A stretch of DNA of 64,000 nucleotides from Pseudomonas frederiksbergensis (GTDB lineage: Bacteria > Pseudomonadota > Gammaproteobacteria > Pseudomonadales > Pseudomonadaceae), in the NCBI RefSeq assembly GCF_017114915.1, contig NZ_JAAUOE010000003.1, forward strand, positions 206,621 through 270,620, given 5' to 3'. Under the pieces are notes generated by a model that did no database searches, was not told the DNA's origin, and saw only the letters and a program-made list of their open reading frames with translations. The position numbers and the translations under genes were made by a program. Shown here piece after piece: positions 1-8,141 of this stretch (position 1 is the first letter of the stretch; every line of letters starts with the position of its first letter).

Positions 1-29
1 GCCGCCGATTTCGTTTATTGGAGTGCTTC

Positions 30-398
30 ATGTCCCGCCGTCTGCCCGTGATTCTGCTGCTCGTTCTTCTGCCATTGTGGCTAGCCGCCAGTTATGGCGC
101 GCGTTATGGCTTCATGGAGGATGCTCAATGGGTCGGCATCTGCGTTGACGAGGCCAGTCGCTGGGAATGCCAGGTACGCTCGAGTCTGGGCTTGATGATT
201 CATTTCAAGGTGTTGGGCTGGGCTGCAGTGGCGGCAGCCGTGACCGGTTTTGTGCTGCCGGGCCGGGCGGGGTGGTGGCTGGCGGTGGTGGCGCTGGTGT
301 TCGGGTTGCCAGCGCTGGCGTTGTACACCACCACGTTGGCGGTGTTTGCGGTGGTGATTGCTGCTTTGCGTCTGGTTCGGGCTTCTCGTAGTGCCTGA
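30..398 (+). CDS. small integral membrane protein of unknown function
   Basis: A 122-residue protein that I do not recognise. It opens with a strongly hydrophobic segment (about residues 4-22), followed by a short polar stretch containing two cysteines (ICVDEASRWECQ). Two or three more hydrophobic segments fill the second half, so it should sit in the inner membrane with a small periplasmic loop that could hold a disulfide. I chose ATG at 30 because GGAG at 20-23 is well spaced before it; an in-frame TTG at 18 lies inside that ribosome-binding site. A REP doublet follows, and the next gene is convergent. Confidence 0.7.
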   Translation: MSRRLPVILLLVLLPLWLAASYGARYGFMEDAQWVGICVDEASRWECQVRSSLGLMIHFKVLGWAAVAAAVTGFVLPGRAGWWLAVVALVFGLPALALYTTTLAVFAVVIAALRLVRASRSA

Positions 399-406
399 TA
401 GTCAGC

Positions 407-497
407 CTTCGCGAGCAAGTCGGATCGCCGCATCGCTCGCTCCTACAGAACAGTGTCGTTCAACAACCCTGTAGGAGCGAGGCTTGCCCGCGAAGAG
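407..497. repeat. REP doublet, one arm degenerate
   Basis: The right arm (470-496) is a typical Pseudomonas REP unit, GTAGGAGCGAGGCTTGCCCG and onward. The left arm (about 407-448) is its inverted partner but carries an insertion of roughly 14 bases in the middle. It lies between two convergent genes, a common place for these elements, and may protect or end both transcripts. Confidence 0.85.
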
Positions 498-517
498 GCC
501 ATTAAACACGCTGAAGA

Positions 518-2071
518 TCAGCCCTTGTGAACCCGCAAGCTGCGCCACAATGCCGCCACCATCAACATACTCACCAGCGCCCAGCCCCATGCCTGCTGGT
601 TCTGCAAGCCTTCACGAAACAGTTGCGGCGCAATGCCGGCGCCGATAATGAAGGTCAGCAGGGCGATCTCCCGACGCGGCACGCTGACCGGGCGGCACAG
701 GTACACCAGCGCCGGCAGGACGAAGGCGACGCTCGGGAAGCTGCGATAACGCGGGTCGAACACCAGCTCCAGCATCATCACCGCCGCGGCAAAACCTGCC
801 GTCGCCAGCCACCAGCCGGCTCGACGCTCCAGTGCATTGAAGGCGCGCTCACGCCAACCGGTGCGGGCGCTCAAGGTCAGTGCGGCATGGGCCAGCACCA
901 ATAGATTCAACCCCGTCAGCAAGGCGACCCACAACCATTCACTGGCAAACCGGGTGGTGACGCGGGCCAGGTCGCCCCAGGCGCCGATCGAACAGGCCGC
1001 CAGGGCACCGAGCAGTGGCAGCACCAACGCTGCGCGAGTGCTGCGAACGCGACCGCCCAGGATCAACGTACCGATGAAGATCAAACCGCTCACCGCCAGC
1101 CATTGCGACCAGTACGGCACGTTCGAGACCGGCCCGGCGAGTACGCCTTTGTCTTGGCGATCGGCGTCGAACAGTCCCCAGTAACCTCCCACAGCACCTT
1201 CACTGGCGCGTTTCCAGGGCTGGTCGAACGCCTCGATCAGGTTGTAATGCCAGCCTTGCTGCTCGGCTATGGCGACAAAACCGCGAATGAATTTGGCTTC
1301 GTTGACCCGGCTCGGCAGCGCCGTTTCGCGCTGGCGACCTTCGCTCGGCCAACCGGTTTCACCAATCATCACGTCCTTGGGCGCGAACCTGTTGCCGAAC
1401 ACCTGACGCACTTCGGCCACATGCTGCAGCGCGGCGTCGATGTTCGACGGCTCGTCTTCCCAGTACGGCAACAAATGGATGGTCAGGAAGTCCACCGCCG
1501 GGGCGACTTCGGGGTGTTTGAGCCAGAATTCCCAGACGTCGGCGTAGGTCACCGGCTGTTTGACCTGGCTTTTGACTTTGTTGATCAACGTTGCCAGCTG
1601 CGCGCCGGTGACTTCCTTGCGCAGCAGGGTTTCGTTGCCGACGATGACCGAGGTCACCACATCGGCGTTGGCATTGGCCGAGGCGATCAGCAGATCGACT
1701 TCCTTGGCGGTGTCCACCGGGTTGCTGTTGACCCAGGCGCCGATCATCAGTTTCAAACCGTGCTTGCGCGCCAGTTCGGGCAGATCCTGGAGGCCAGTCA
1801 TGGAATAGGTGCGAATACATTCGAAACGGGTCGCCAGCAGCGCGAGGTCAGCGTCCATGCGCTCGGGTCGCAGTTTGAACGGTACATCGAACGGTGACTG
1901 ATCCTTGTCGAACGGGGTGTAGGAGGCGCATTGCAGTTTGTGCGTTGCGCTGGCCACCTCCGGCAGGATCACCGGTTTGCCGAGGCCGTACCAGAAGCCG
2001 CCGAGGGCAAACAGCCCCAGCAGGCAAGCGAAAAGATAAGCCAAAAAAGGAAAGCGTGATGTCGCGGGCAT
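518..2071 (-). CDS. glycoside hydrolase family 17-like membrane protein (beta-glucan synthase type)
   Basis: A 517-residue protein. It has an N-terminal membrane anchor (residues 8-29), a periplasmic GH17-like domain (about 45-330) and a C-terminal block of about seven or eight hydrophobic segments. The two expected catalytic glutamates are visible: the acid/base in VGNETLL (E147) and the nucleophile in IGETGWPSEG (E238). Related Pseudomonas proteins are annotated as beta-(1,6)-glucan synthases or 1,3-beta-glucosyltransferases acting on periplasmic glucans; the membrane half makes a transglycosylase role more likely than simple hydrolysis. I chose ATG at 2071 because the hydrophobic anchor begins there; the open frame upstream has no signal-like start. 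No NdvB-type synthase lies in the window, so the exact glucan is inferred. Confidence 0.8.
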   Translation of the reverse strand: MPATSRFPFLAYLFACLLGLFALGGFWYGLGKPVILPEVASATHKLQCASYTPFDKDQSPFDVPFKLRPERMDADLALLATRFECIRTYSMTGLQDLPELARKHGLKLMIGAWVNSNPVDTAKEVDLLIASANANADVVTSVIVGNETLLRKEVTGAQLATLINKVKSQVKQPVTYADVWEFWLKHPEVAPAVDFLTIHLLPYWEDEPSNIDAALQHVAEVRQVFGNRFAPKDVMIGETGWPSEGRQRETALPSRVNEAKFIRGFVAIAEQQGWHYNLIEAFDQPWKRASEGAVGGYWGLFDADRQDKGVLAGPVSNVPYWSQWLAVSGLIFIGTLILGGRVRSTRAALVLPLLGALAACSIGAWGDLARVTTRFASEWLWVALLTGLNLLVLAHAALTLSARTGWRERAFNALERRAGWWLATAGFAAAVMMLELVFDPRYRSFPSVAFVLPALVYLCRPVSVPRREIALLTFIIGAGIAPQLFREGLQNQQAWGWALVSMLMVAALWRSLRVHKG

Positions 2072-2399
2072 GTTCAGGCCGTCTGGGAGCAAAGCGGCGC
2101 ATGTTACCTGCATTTGTCCCGCGCTTGGTGGCCGGCATGATTTTGACATGCAAAGTTTGGGCGGGTCGGCCGAGGCATTTGCGACGGTCGCAATTAATGG
2201 CCTTCTGATGTCGTTTCTCGATGCCTTGATGTCGCTGACAGAGCAGGTCACTGTTGGCGTCAGGTTGATGATCGACACGTCAGTACTCCACTGATAATCG
2301 AGCGAGTTTGCGGTCAGGCGTGATGGGGGCGCTGTGCACCATAAAAATACGTTGAGCGACTCGGCATCCGTCGAGTGCAGCACTTTCGGGGAAGTAACG
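2072..2399. other. divergent intergenic region
   Basis: 328 bases between the divergent GH17 and binding-protein genes. It must hold both promoters. I see no convincing -35/-10 pair, no RNA gene and no supported small ORF; the only clear signal is the GGGGAAG ribosome-binding site at about 2388-2394. Confidence 0.5.
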
Positions 2400-3251
2400 A
2401 TGAAGATGCGACGACTCTTGGGCGCAGGTGCCGCTTTGGTGCTGGCGATCAGCTCTACTATGGCTAGCGCTGAAGGCAAGGCAGTGACGATCGGTTATGT
2501 CGACGGCTGGTCGGACAGCGTCGCCACGACCAACGTGGCAGCAGAAGTGATCAGGCAGAAACTCGGTTATGACGTGAAGCTGCAAGCCGTTGCCACCGGA
2601 ATCATGTGGCAAGGCGTGGCCACCGGCAAACTCGACGCCATGTTGTCGGCGTGGCTGCCCGTGACCCACGGTGAATACTGGGCCAAGAACAAGGATCAGG
2701 TCGTCGATTACGGCCCGAACTTCAAGGACGCAAAAATCGGTCTGATCGTGCCGGAGTACGTCAAGGCCAAGTCTATTGCCGATCTGAAAACCGATGACAG
2801 CTTCAAAAATCGCATCGTCGGCATCGACGCCGGTTCGGGTGTGATGCTCAAGTCCGAGCAGGCCATCAAGGATTACGACCTGACCGGCTATCAACTCAAG
2901 GCCAGTTCCGGCGCCGGCATGATCGCCGAGCTGACCCGTGCCGAGAAGAAGAACGAATCCATTGCTGTCACCGGTTGGGTGCCGCACTGGATGTTCGCCA
3001 AGTGGAAACTGCGCTTCCTGGAAGACCCGAAAGGCGTTTACGGCGCGGCTGAAACCGTGAACAGCATCGGCAGCAAGGAGCTGGCAACCAAAGCGCCTGA
3101 AGTCGCGAAGTTCCTGAAGACCTTCCAGTGGGCGTCGAAAGACGAAATCGGCGAAGTCATGTTGGCGATTCAAGAGGGCGCCAAGCCTGAAGCCGCAGCG
3201 AAAGACTGGGTGGCCAAACACCCGGATCGCGTTGCCGACTGGACCAAATGA
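2400..3251 (+). CDS. glycine betaine/choline-type ABC transporter substrate-binding protein
   Basis: A 283-residue periplasmic protein of the OpuAC/ProX-like family that captures quaternary ammonium compounds such as betaine, choline or carnitine. The first ~23 residues form a Sec signal peptide ending near MASAEG. Aromatic-rich segments typical of the cation-binding cage are seen in GIMWQG, AWLPVTH and TGWVPHWMF. The start at 2400 follows GGGGAAG. It is an orphan: no permease or ATPase gene is nearby and a terminator follows at once. Pseudomonads are known to use free-standing binding proteins (CaiX, BetX) that share the Cbc core transporter; by analogy this one probably docks to a transporter encoded elsewhere. 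The ligand cannot be told from sequence alone. Confidence 0.85.
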   Translation: MKMRRLLGAGAALVLAISSTMASAEGKAVTIGYVDGWSDSVATTNVAAEVIRQKLGYDVKLQAVATGIMWQGVATGKLDAMLSAWLPVTHGEYWAKNKDQVVDYGPNFKDAKIGLIVPEYVKAKSIADLKTDDSFKNRIVGIDAGSGVMLKSEQAIKDYDLTGYQLKASSGAGMIAELTRAEKKNESIAVTGWVPHWMFAKWKLRFLEDPKGVYGAAETVNSIGSKELATKAPEVAKFLKTFQWASKDEIGEVMLAIQEGAKPEAAAKDWVAKHPDRVADWTK

Positions 3252-3282
3252 TTTGAGCTGAAGCGTCTGTTCAGCGCATTAC

Positions 3283-3321
3283 AAGGCCCCTTGGCTTAAC
3301 TGCCAAGGGGCCTTTTGCTTT
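3283..3321 (+). terminator. rho-independent terminator
   Basis: Perfect GC-rich stem (AAGGCCCCTTGGC, loop TTAACT, then its complement to 3314) followed by a T-rich tail. It ends the binding-protein transcript 30 bases after the stop codon and isolates it from yjcH-actP. Confidence 0.93.
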
Positions 3322-3436
3322 TCGGTAGGGGCAAGACAGTCATGTCGTTCTAATACTAAGGTCGTCTGGAACCTGTCCGGCAGCCGCATAGAGTGGATAC
3401 CGTTCCAACTAAATCTGTGCTGCGAGGATAAAAACA

Positions 3437-3748
3437 ATGAACGACAGCATTTACCTCTCGATTCAAAACAGCCCGCGCTTCAAGGAGCTGGTTAGCAAGA
3501 GGGAACGATTCGCCTGGATTCTTTCAGCGATCATGCTTGGGCTGTACTCCGGATTCATCCTGTTGATCGCTTACGGGCCGCATATTCTGGGCACGAAAAT
3601 CAGCCCCGAGTCTTCGATAACCTGGGGCATTCCGATCGGCGTCGGGCTGATTGTTTCGGCCTTTATCCTGACCGGTATCTACGTGCGACGCGCCAACGGC
3701 GAGTTCGACGACTTGAACAATGCGATTCTCAAGGAGGCTCAGCAATGA
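3437..3748 (+). CDS. yjcH: YjcH-like DUF485 membrane protein, partner of ActP
   Basis: A 103-residue inner-membrane protein with two hydrophobic segments (about 34-55 and 70-90) and polar ends, the DUF485 layout. In E. coli yjcH lies between acs and actP and is cotranscribed with the acetate permease gene; here it overlaps actP by four bases (ATGA at 3745), so the two are surely coexpressed. An AGGA ribosome-binding site precedes the ATG. Between it and the start lies AAAAACAA (3430-3437), which fits the AAnAANAA motif bound by Hfq-Crc in Pseudomonas carbon catabolite repression; regulation by Crc is an inference from that motif. Confidence 0.92.
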   Translation: MNDSIYLSIQNSPRFKELVSKRERFAWILSAIMLGLYSGFILLIAYGPHILGTKISPESSITWGIPIGVGLIVSAFILTGIYVRRANGEFDDLNNAILKEAQQ

Positions 3749-5403
3749 TCCGGCGTCTAATGGCTCTATTGAGCATCGCAGCCTTTGCACCGGGCGCCTG
3801 GGCGGCCGAAGCCCTGACGGGAGCCGTGCAAAAACAACCACTCAACATTTCCGCCATCCTGATGTTCGTGGTGTTCGTCGGTGCAACCCTGTGCATCACC
3901 TACTGGGCGTCCAAACGCAACAAGTCGGCGGCCGACTACTATGCGGCGGGCGGCAAGATCACCGGTTTCCAGAACGGCCTGGCGATTGCCGGTGACTACA
4001 TGTCCGCTGCATCCTTCCTGGGTATTTCCGCGCTGGTTTTTACCTCCGGCTACGACGGCCTGATCTACTCGATTGGCTTCCTGGTGGGCTGGCCGATCAT
4101 TCTGTTCCTGATCGCCGAGCGCCTGCGTAACCTGGGCAAGTACACCTTTGCCGACGTGGCGTCCTATCGCCTGGGGCAAACCCAGATCCGCTCGCTGTCG
4201 GCGTGCGGTTCGCTGGTGGTGGTGGCGTTCTACCTGATCGCGCAAATGGTCGGCGCCGGCAAGCTGATCCAGCTGCTGTTCGGTCTGGACTACCACGTTG
4301 CGGTGATCCTGGTGGGTATCCTGATGTGCGCCTACGTGCTGTTCGGCGGCATGCTGGCGACTACCTGGGTGCAGATCATCAAGGCAGTGCTGTTGCTGTC
4401 CGGTGCCTCGTTCATGGCGCTGATGGTGATGAAGTACGTCAACTTCGACTTCAACACGCTGTTCTCCGAGGCGGTCAAGGTTCACGCCAAAGGTGAAGCG
4501 ATCATGAGCCCGGGCGGCCTGGTGAAAGACCCGATCTCGGCGTTCTCCCTCGGCCTGGCACTGATGTTCGGTACCGCTGGCTTGCCGCACATTCTGATGC
4601 GTTTCTTCACGGTGAGTGACGCGAAAGAAGCGCGTAAAAGCGTGCTGTATGCAACCGGCTTCATTGGCTACTTCTACATCCTGACCTTCATCATCGGTTT
4701 CGGCGCGATCCTGCTGGTCAGCACCAACCCGGCCTTTAAAGATGCGGCTGGCGCGCTGTTGGGCGGCAACAACATGGCGGCGGTGCATTTGGCCAATGCG
4801 GTGGGTGGCAGTGTGTTCCTGGGCTTCATCTCGGCGGTGGCGTTCGCGACCATCCTGGCGGTGGTAGCCGGTCTGACCCTGGCCGGTGCTTCGGCGGTGT
4901 CCCATGACCTGTATGCCAGTGTGATCAAGAAGGGCAAGGCCAACGAGAAGGACGAGATCCGCGTCTCGAAAATCACCACCATCGCCCTGGCGGTGCTGGC
5001 GATCGGCCTGGGCATTCTGTTCGAGAAGCAGAACATCGCGTTCATGGTGGGCCTGGCGTTCTCCATCGCGGCGAGCTGCAACTTCCCGGTGCTGCTGCTT
5101 TCCATGTACTGGAAGAAACTGACGACTCGCGGTGCGATGGTCGGCGGCTGGCTGGGTCTGGTCAGTGCTGTTGGCTTGATGGTACTGGGGCCAACCATCT
5201 GGGTGCAGATCATGGGTCACGAGAAGGCGATCTTCCCGTATGAATACCCGGCACTGTTCTCCATGATCATTGCCTTTATCGGGATCTGGTTCTTCTCGGT
5301 CACCGACAAATCGGCTGAGGGCGTTAACGAGCGGGCGTTGTTCTTCCCGCAGTTCGTGCGTTCGCAGACCGGGTTGGGGGCGAGTGGGGCGGTTGCGCAC
5401 TGA
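3745..5403 (+). CDS. actP: acetate/cation symporter ActP
   Basis: A 552-residue sodium:solute symporter (SSS/SLC5 family) that imports acetate and other short monocarboxylates. The first ~20 residues look like the cleavable leader usual for ActP (ending near AWAAEA). About 13 hydrophobic segments follow, with the family signature around [20 protein letters not shown]. Length and layout match E. coli ActP. Its stop is followed by a strong terminator, so yjcH-actP is a two-gene operon; acs is not in the window. The histidine kinase at 54902-58372 belongs to the MxtR/CrbS type, known in other gammaproteobacteria to control acetate-use genes including actP, so the two may be functionally linked. 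Confidence 0.95.
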   Translation: MIRRLMALLSIAAFAPGAWAAEALTGAVQKQPLNISAILMFVVFVGATLCITYWASKRNKSAADYYAAGGKITGFQNGLAIAGDYMSAASFLGISALVFTSGYDGLIYSIGFLVGWPIILFLIAERLRNLGKYTFADVASYRLGQTQIRSLSACGSLVVVAFYLIAQMVGAGKLIQLLFGLDYHVAVILVGILMCAYVLFGGMLATTWVQIIKAVLLLSGASFMALMVMKYVNFDFNTLFSEAVKVHAKGEAIMSPGGLVKDPISAFSLGLALMFGTAGLPHILMRFFTVSDAKEARKSVLYATGFIGYFYILTFIIGFGAILLVSTNPAFKDAAGALLGGNNMAAVHLANAVGGSVFLGFISAVAFATILAVVAGLTLAGASAVSHDLYASVIKKGKANEKDEIRVSKITTIALAVLAIGLGILFEKQNIAFMVGLAFSIAASCNFPVLLLSMYWKKLTTRGAMVGGWLGLVSAVGLMVLGPTIWVQIMGHEKAIFPYEYPALFSMIIAFIGIWFFSVTDKSAEGVNERALFFPQFVRSQTGLGASGAVAH

Positions 5404-5440
5404 GGCTTTGAGTTTCTATATATAAGCTGAGCTACACACA

Positions 5441-5470
5441 ATGCCCCGGTCGAGAGATCGGGGCATTTTT
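5441..5470 (+). terminator. rho-independent terminator of yjcH-actP
   Basis: Stem ATGCCCCG (5441-5448) pairing with CGGGGCAT (5459-5466), followed by a run of T. It is 37 bases after the actP stop. Confidence 0.92.
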
Positions 5471-5499
5471 ATTGGGCGGTTATCGCCCTTTGTACAAGG

Positions 5500-5665
5500 A
5501 GCGAGGGCACCCTGAGCCTAGGCGAAGGGCCGAACGAAAGGGGCAAAAGCGCTTTGGTTACTTTCGCCTGGGCCGGCATTCCGGCTTTTCGAAAGTGACC
5601 CGCCGTAAGGGCGGTACCCTAAGTGGCCGTTACCGCAGAAATGGATATGTACCCAACCCAAGCAG
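5500..5665. repeat. Pseudomonas intergenic repeat (CGCTTTGGTTACTTTCG type)
   Basis: The segment containing GCGCTTTGGTTACTTTCGCC, CGGCTTTTCGAAAGTGACCC and GCCGTAAGGGCGG is a widespread Pseudomonas intergenic repeat, recalled from many genomes rather than found twice in this window. It holds an internal inverted match (GTTACTTTCG with CGAAAGTGAC). Frames across it are open by chance; there is no ribosome-binding site, so I do not call a gene. Confidence 0.7.
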
Positions 5666-5681
5666 CCATTACCGCCCAAAC

Positions 5682-5714
5682 AAAAACGGCCTCTATAAAA
5701 ATAGAGGCCGTTTC
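5682..5714 (-). terminator. rho-independent terminator of gltA
   Basis: Near-perfect stem AAACGGCCTCTAT / ATAGAGGCCGTTT around an A-rich loop. Read on the minus strand it is followed by TTTTTGTTTG, 38 bases past the gltA stop. On the plus strand it lacks a good T tract. Confidence 0.9.
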
Positions 5715-5751
5715 CGGTGCAACTTAAGACGCTATCGCCAGACAGGTCTTA

Positions 5752-7038
5752 TCAGCGGTCTTCAAGCTTGGTGATGTCACGCGACTCGTAGCCGGTGTAC
5801 AACTGGCGTGGGCGGCCGATCTTGTACGGGCTGGAGAGCATTTCTTTCCAGTGGGAGATCCAGCCGACGGTCCGCGCCAGGGCGAAGATCACGGTGAACA
5901 TGCTGGTCGGAATGCCGATCGCCTTGAGGATGATCCCCGAGTAGAAGTCGACGTTCGGGTACAGCGAGCGTTCGATGAAGTACGGGTCGGTCAGGGCGAT
6001 CTCCTCCAGGCGCATGGCCAGTTCGAGTTGCGGATCGTTGGTGATGCCCAGTTCCTTCAGCACTTCGTCGCAGGTCTGCTTCATGACGGTAGCGCGTGGG
6101 TCGCGGTTTTTGTAAACCCGGTGACCGAAGCCCATCAGTTTGAACGGATCGTTCTTGTCCTTGGCCTTGGCGATGAACTTGTCGATGTTCGAGACATCGC
6201 CGATTTCATCGAGCATGGTCAGCACGGCTTCGTTCGCACCGCCGTGGGCAGGGCCCCACAGTGCAGCGATACCGGCGGCAATGCAGGCGAACGGGTTGGC
6301 GCCCGACGAGCCGGCCAGACGTACGGTGGAGGTCGATGCGTTCTGTTCGTGGTCGGCATGGAGGATGAAGATCCGGTCCATGGCCTTGGCGAGTACCGGG
6401 CTGATCGGTTTGATCTCGCACGGGGTGTTGAACATCATGTGCAGGAAGTTTTCCGCGTACGACAGGTCGTTGCGCGGGTACATCATGGGTTGGCCCATGG
6501 AGTACTTGTAAACCATGGCGGCCAGGGTCGGCATCTTGGCAACCAGGCGGACCGCGGAGATCTCGCGATGCTGCGGGTTATTGATGTCGAGGGAATCGTG
6601 GTAGAACGCCGAGAGGGCGCCAACTACACCACACATGACGGCCATCGGGTGGGCGTCGCGACGGAAGCCGTTGAAGAAGGTCTTCAGCTGCTCGTGGACC
6701 ATGGTGTGGTTCTTCACGGTGCCGACGAACTGGGCCTTTTGCTCTGCGGTCGGCAGCTCGCCGTTGAGCAGCAGGTAGCAGGTTTCCAGGTAGTCCGACT
6801 TTTCAGCCAGCTGTTCGATCGGGTAGCCGCGGTGCAGCAGAATGCCGTTATCGCCATCGATATAGGTGATCTTCGACTCGCAGGAGGCAGTCGACATGAA
6901 ACCAGGGTCAAAGGTGAAACGGCCCGTGGCCGTCAGGCCCCGCACGTCGATTACATCGGGACCAACGGTGCCGGTTAAAATGGGCAGCTCGACGGGGGCT
7001 GCGCCCTCGATGATCAACTGCGCTTTTTTGTCAGCCAT
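5752..7038 (-). CDS. gltA: citrate synthase, type II hexameric
   Basis: A 428-residue enzyme condensing acetyl-CoA and oxaloacetate into citrate, the entry step of the TCA cycle. Catalytic residues are visible: His265 in PAHGGANE, His306 in GFGHRVYKN and the Asp of NVDFYSG. The length and the N-terminal extension match the NADH-sensitive type II enzyme of gammaproteobacteria (E. coli GltA, 427 residues). ATG at 7038 follows AGGAGG at a good distance. It is transcribed divergently from sdhC across about 360 bases with a sigma-70 promoter in the right place, and a terminator follows the stop. Confidence 0.98.
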   Translation of the reverse strand: MADKKAQLIIEGAAPVELPILTGTVGPDVIDVRGLTATGRFTFDPGFMSTASCESKITYIDGDNGILLHRGYPIEQLAEKSDYLETCYLLLNGELPTAEQKAQFVGTVKNHTMVHEQLKTFFNGFRRDAHPMAVMCGVVGALSAFYHDSLDINNPQHREISAVRLVAKMPTLAAMVYKYSMGQPMMYPRNDLSYAENFLHMMFNTPCEIKPISPVLAKAMDRIFILHADHEQNASTSTVRLAGSSGANPFACIAAGIAALWGPAHGGANEAVLTMLDEIGDVSNIDKFIAKAKDKNDPFKLMGFGHRVYKNRDPRATVMKQTCDEVLKELGITNDPQLELAMRLEEIALTDPYFIERSLYPNVDFYSGIILKAIGIPTSMFTVIFALARTVGWISHWKEMLSSPYKIGRPRQLYTGYESRDITKLEDR

Positions 7039-7096
7039 GTGGCCTCCTATTTATGCTTGAAATCATCAGACAGACCCCCCACGCAGGGCCCGCACC

Positions 7097-7124
7097 ACTA
7101 TAGTGAGATAAATTCGAATGTCAA
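7097..7124 (-). promoter_or_regulatory. sigma-70 promoter of gltA
   Basis: On the minus strand: -35 TTGACA (7124-7119, perfect), 16-base spacer, -10 TATAGT (7102-7097). This predicts transcription starting near 7090 and a leader of about 50 bases before the gltA ATG. Confidence 0.8.
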
Positions 7125-7238
7125 TTTGCCTAAAGTCTTGCTCCAGAAGGCTTTAACCGGACTTTTTTCTCGAAATTGCCTGCCGTTTACGCCTTTTATG
7201 TCGCTTGTGCAATCCACTATTAGGGGAAGGTGAACGCG

Positions 7239-7267
7239 TTGTCATTAGTAGCCTAACTGTCTATACT
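7239..7267 (+). promoter_or_regulatory. sigma-70 promoter of the sdh-suc cluster
   Basis: -35 TTGTCA (7239-7244), exactly 17-base spacer, -10 TATACT (7262-7267). Transcription would start near 7274, leaving a 125-130 base leader before sdhC. That leader is GC-rich and can form short hairpins (for example around CAGGGGC/GGGCCTG), but I cannot assign it to a known RNA class. Confidence 0.8.
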
Positions 7268-7387
7268 CGGCCACCGACCGCCAGGGGCTTTTGGGCCTGC
7301 TTTATTGGGGGTCGCATCCCTGGGTGGTGGTTACCTGACCAGTGCACTCCCCAACAACTTTGCCCTGATTGTTAGGGGCTCTTCAGT

Positions 7388-7405
7388 GTGAAAAAAAAGC
7401 CGTGA
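7388..7405 (+). other. possible five-codon leader ORF overlapping the sdhC start
   Basis: GTG AAA AAA AAG CCG TGA reads Met-Lys-Lys-Lys-Pro-stop. Its stop overlaps the sdhC GTG (GTGA). The best Shine-Dalgarno-like sequence in the region, TTAGGGG at 7371-7377, is better placed for this tiny ORF than for sdhC itself. Translation is inferred only. Confidence 0.35.
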
Positions 7406-7776
7406 AAAGCCAACGACCTGTAAACCTAGACCTAAGGACCATCAAACTCCCCATCACCGGCGTTACGTCGTTTCTTCACCGTGTTTCCGGCATCATCCTC
7501 TTCCTGGGCCTTGGCTTCATGCTGTATGCATTGGGCAAGTCTCTGGGTTCCGAGGAAGGTTTTGCCGAGGTGAAGGCATGCTTGACCAGTCCGCTGGCCA
7601 AGTTCGTAGCATGGGGCCTCCTGTCCGCTCTTCTGTATCACCTGGTAGCCGGTGTGCGCCATTTGATCATGGACATGGGCATCGGTGAGACGCTGGAAGG
7701 CGGCAAGCTGGGCTCGCAAATCATTATCGCCGTATCTGCGGTGTTGATCGTTCTGGCGGGAGTTTGGATATGGTAA
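7402..7776 (+). CDS. sdhC: succinate dehydrogenase cytochrome b556 subunit SdhC
   Basis: A 124-residue membrane anchor subunit of succinate:quinone oxidoreductase (complex II). It starts MKSQRPVNLDLRTIKLPITG, the usual Pseudomonas N-terminus, which is why I chose GTG at 7402 over TTG at 7369. Three transmembrane helices are seen, with the heme and quinone region marked by SFLHRVSG (residues ~27-34) and the helix-2 histidine in LLYHLVAGVRHLIMD. It is the first gene of sdhCDAB and overlaps sdhD by seven bases. There is no strong Shine-Dalgarno directly before the GTG; an A8 tract (7391-7398) and a five-codon ORF are there instead. Confidence 0.95.
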   Translation: MKSQRPVNLDLRTIKLPITGVTSFLHRVSGIILFLGLGFMLYALGKSLGSEEGFAEVKACLTSPLAKFVAWGLLSALLYHLVAGVRHLIMDMGIGETLEGGKLGSQIIIAVSAVLIVLAGVWIW

Positions 7777-8138
7777 CCAGCGTTACGAACCTGTCGCGTT
7801 CGGGCCTCTATGACTGGATGGCACAGCGTGTGTCTGCGGTCGTTCTCGCGGCTTATTTCATCTTCCTGATCGGATACCTCGTTGCGAACCCTGGCATTGG
7901 CTACGCCCAATGGCACGAACTGTTCGCCCACAACGGAATGCGTATCTTCAGTCTGCTGGCCCTTGTAGCCCTGGGCGCTCACGCCTGGGTCGGCATGTGG
8001 ACCATCGCGACCGACTACCTGACGCCGATGGCGCTGGGCAAGTCCGCGACTGCAGTACGTTTCCTTTTCCAGGCAGTATGCGGCGTTGCGATGTTCGCTT
8101 ACTTCGTCTGGGGTGTGCAGATTCTCTGGGGTATCTGA
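7770..8138 (+). CDS. sdhD: succinate dehydrogenase membrane anchor subunit SdhD
   Basis: A 122-residue second membrane anchor of complex II with three transmembrane helices. The helix-1 region carries SGLYDWMAQRVSAVV, the usual SdhD quinone-site segment, and the heme-ligand His lies in ALGAHAWVGMW. ATG at 7770 lies inside the sdhC end (ATGGTAA) with GCGGGAG upstream, so translation of the two is coupled. It ends three bases before sdhA. Confidence 0.95.
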   Translation: MVTSVTNLSRSGLYDWMAQRVSAVVLAAYFIFLIGYLVANPGIGYAQWHELFAHNGMRIFSLLALVALGAHAWVGMWTIATDYLTPMALGKSATAVRFLFQAVCGVAMFAYFVWGVQILWGI

Positions 8139-8141
8139 TCC

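Noticed and set aside
2280..3221. 313-codon minus-strand open frame over the binding-protein gene
   Set aside because: The plus strand has a signal peptide, ribosome-binding site and terminator for a clear family member; the antisense frame has none.
5472..5774. 100-codon open frame between actP and gltA
   Set aside because: It lies in a known intergenic repeat and the gltA terminator and has no ribosome-binding site.
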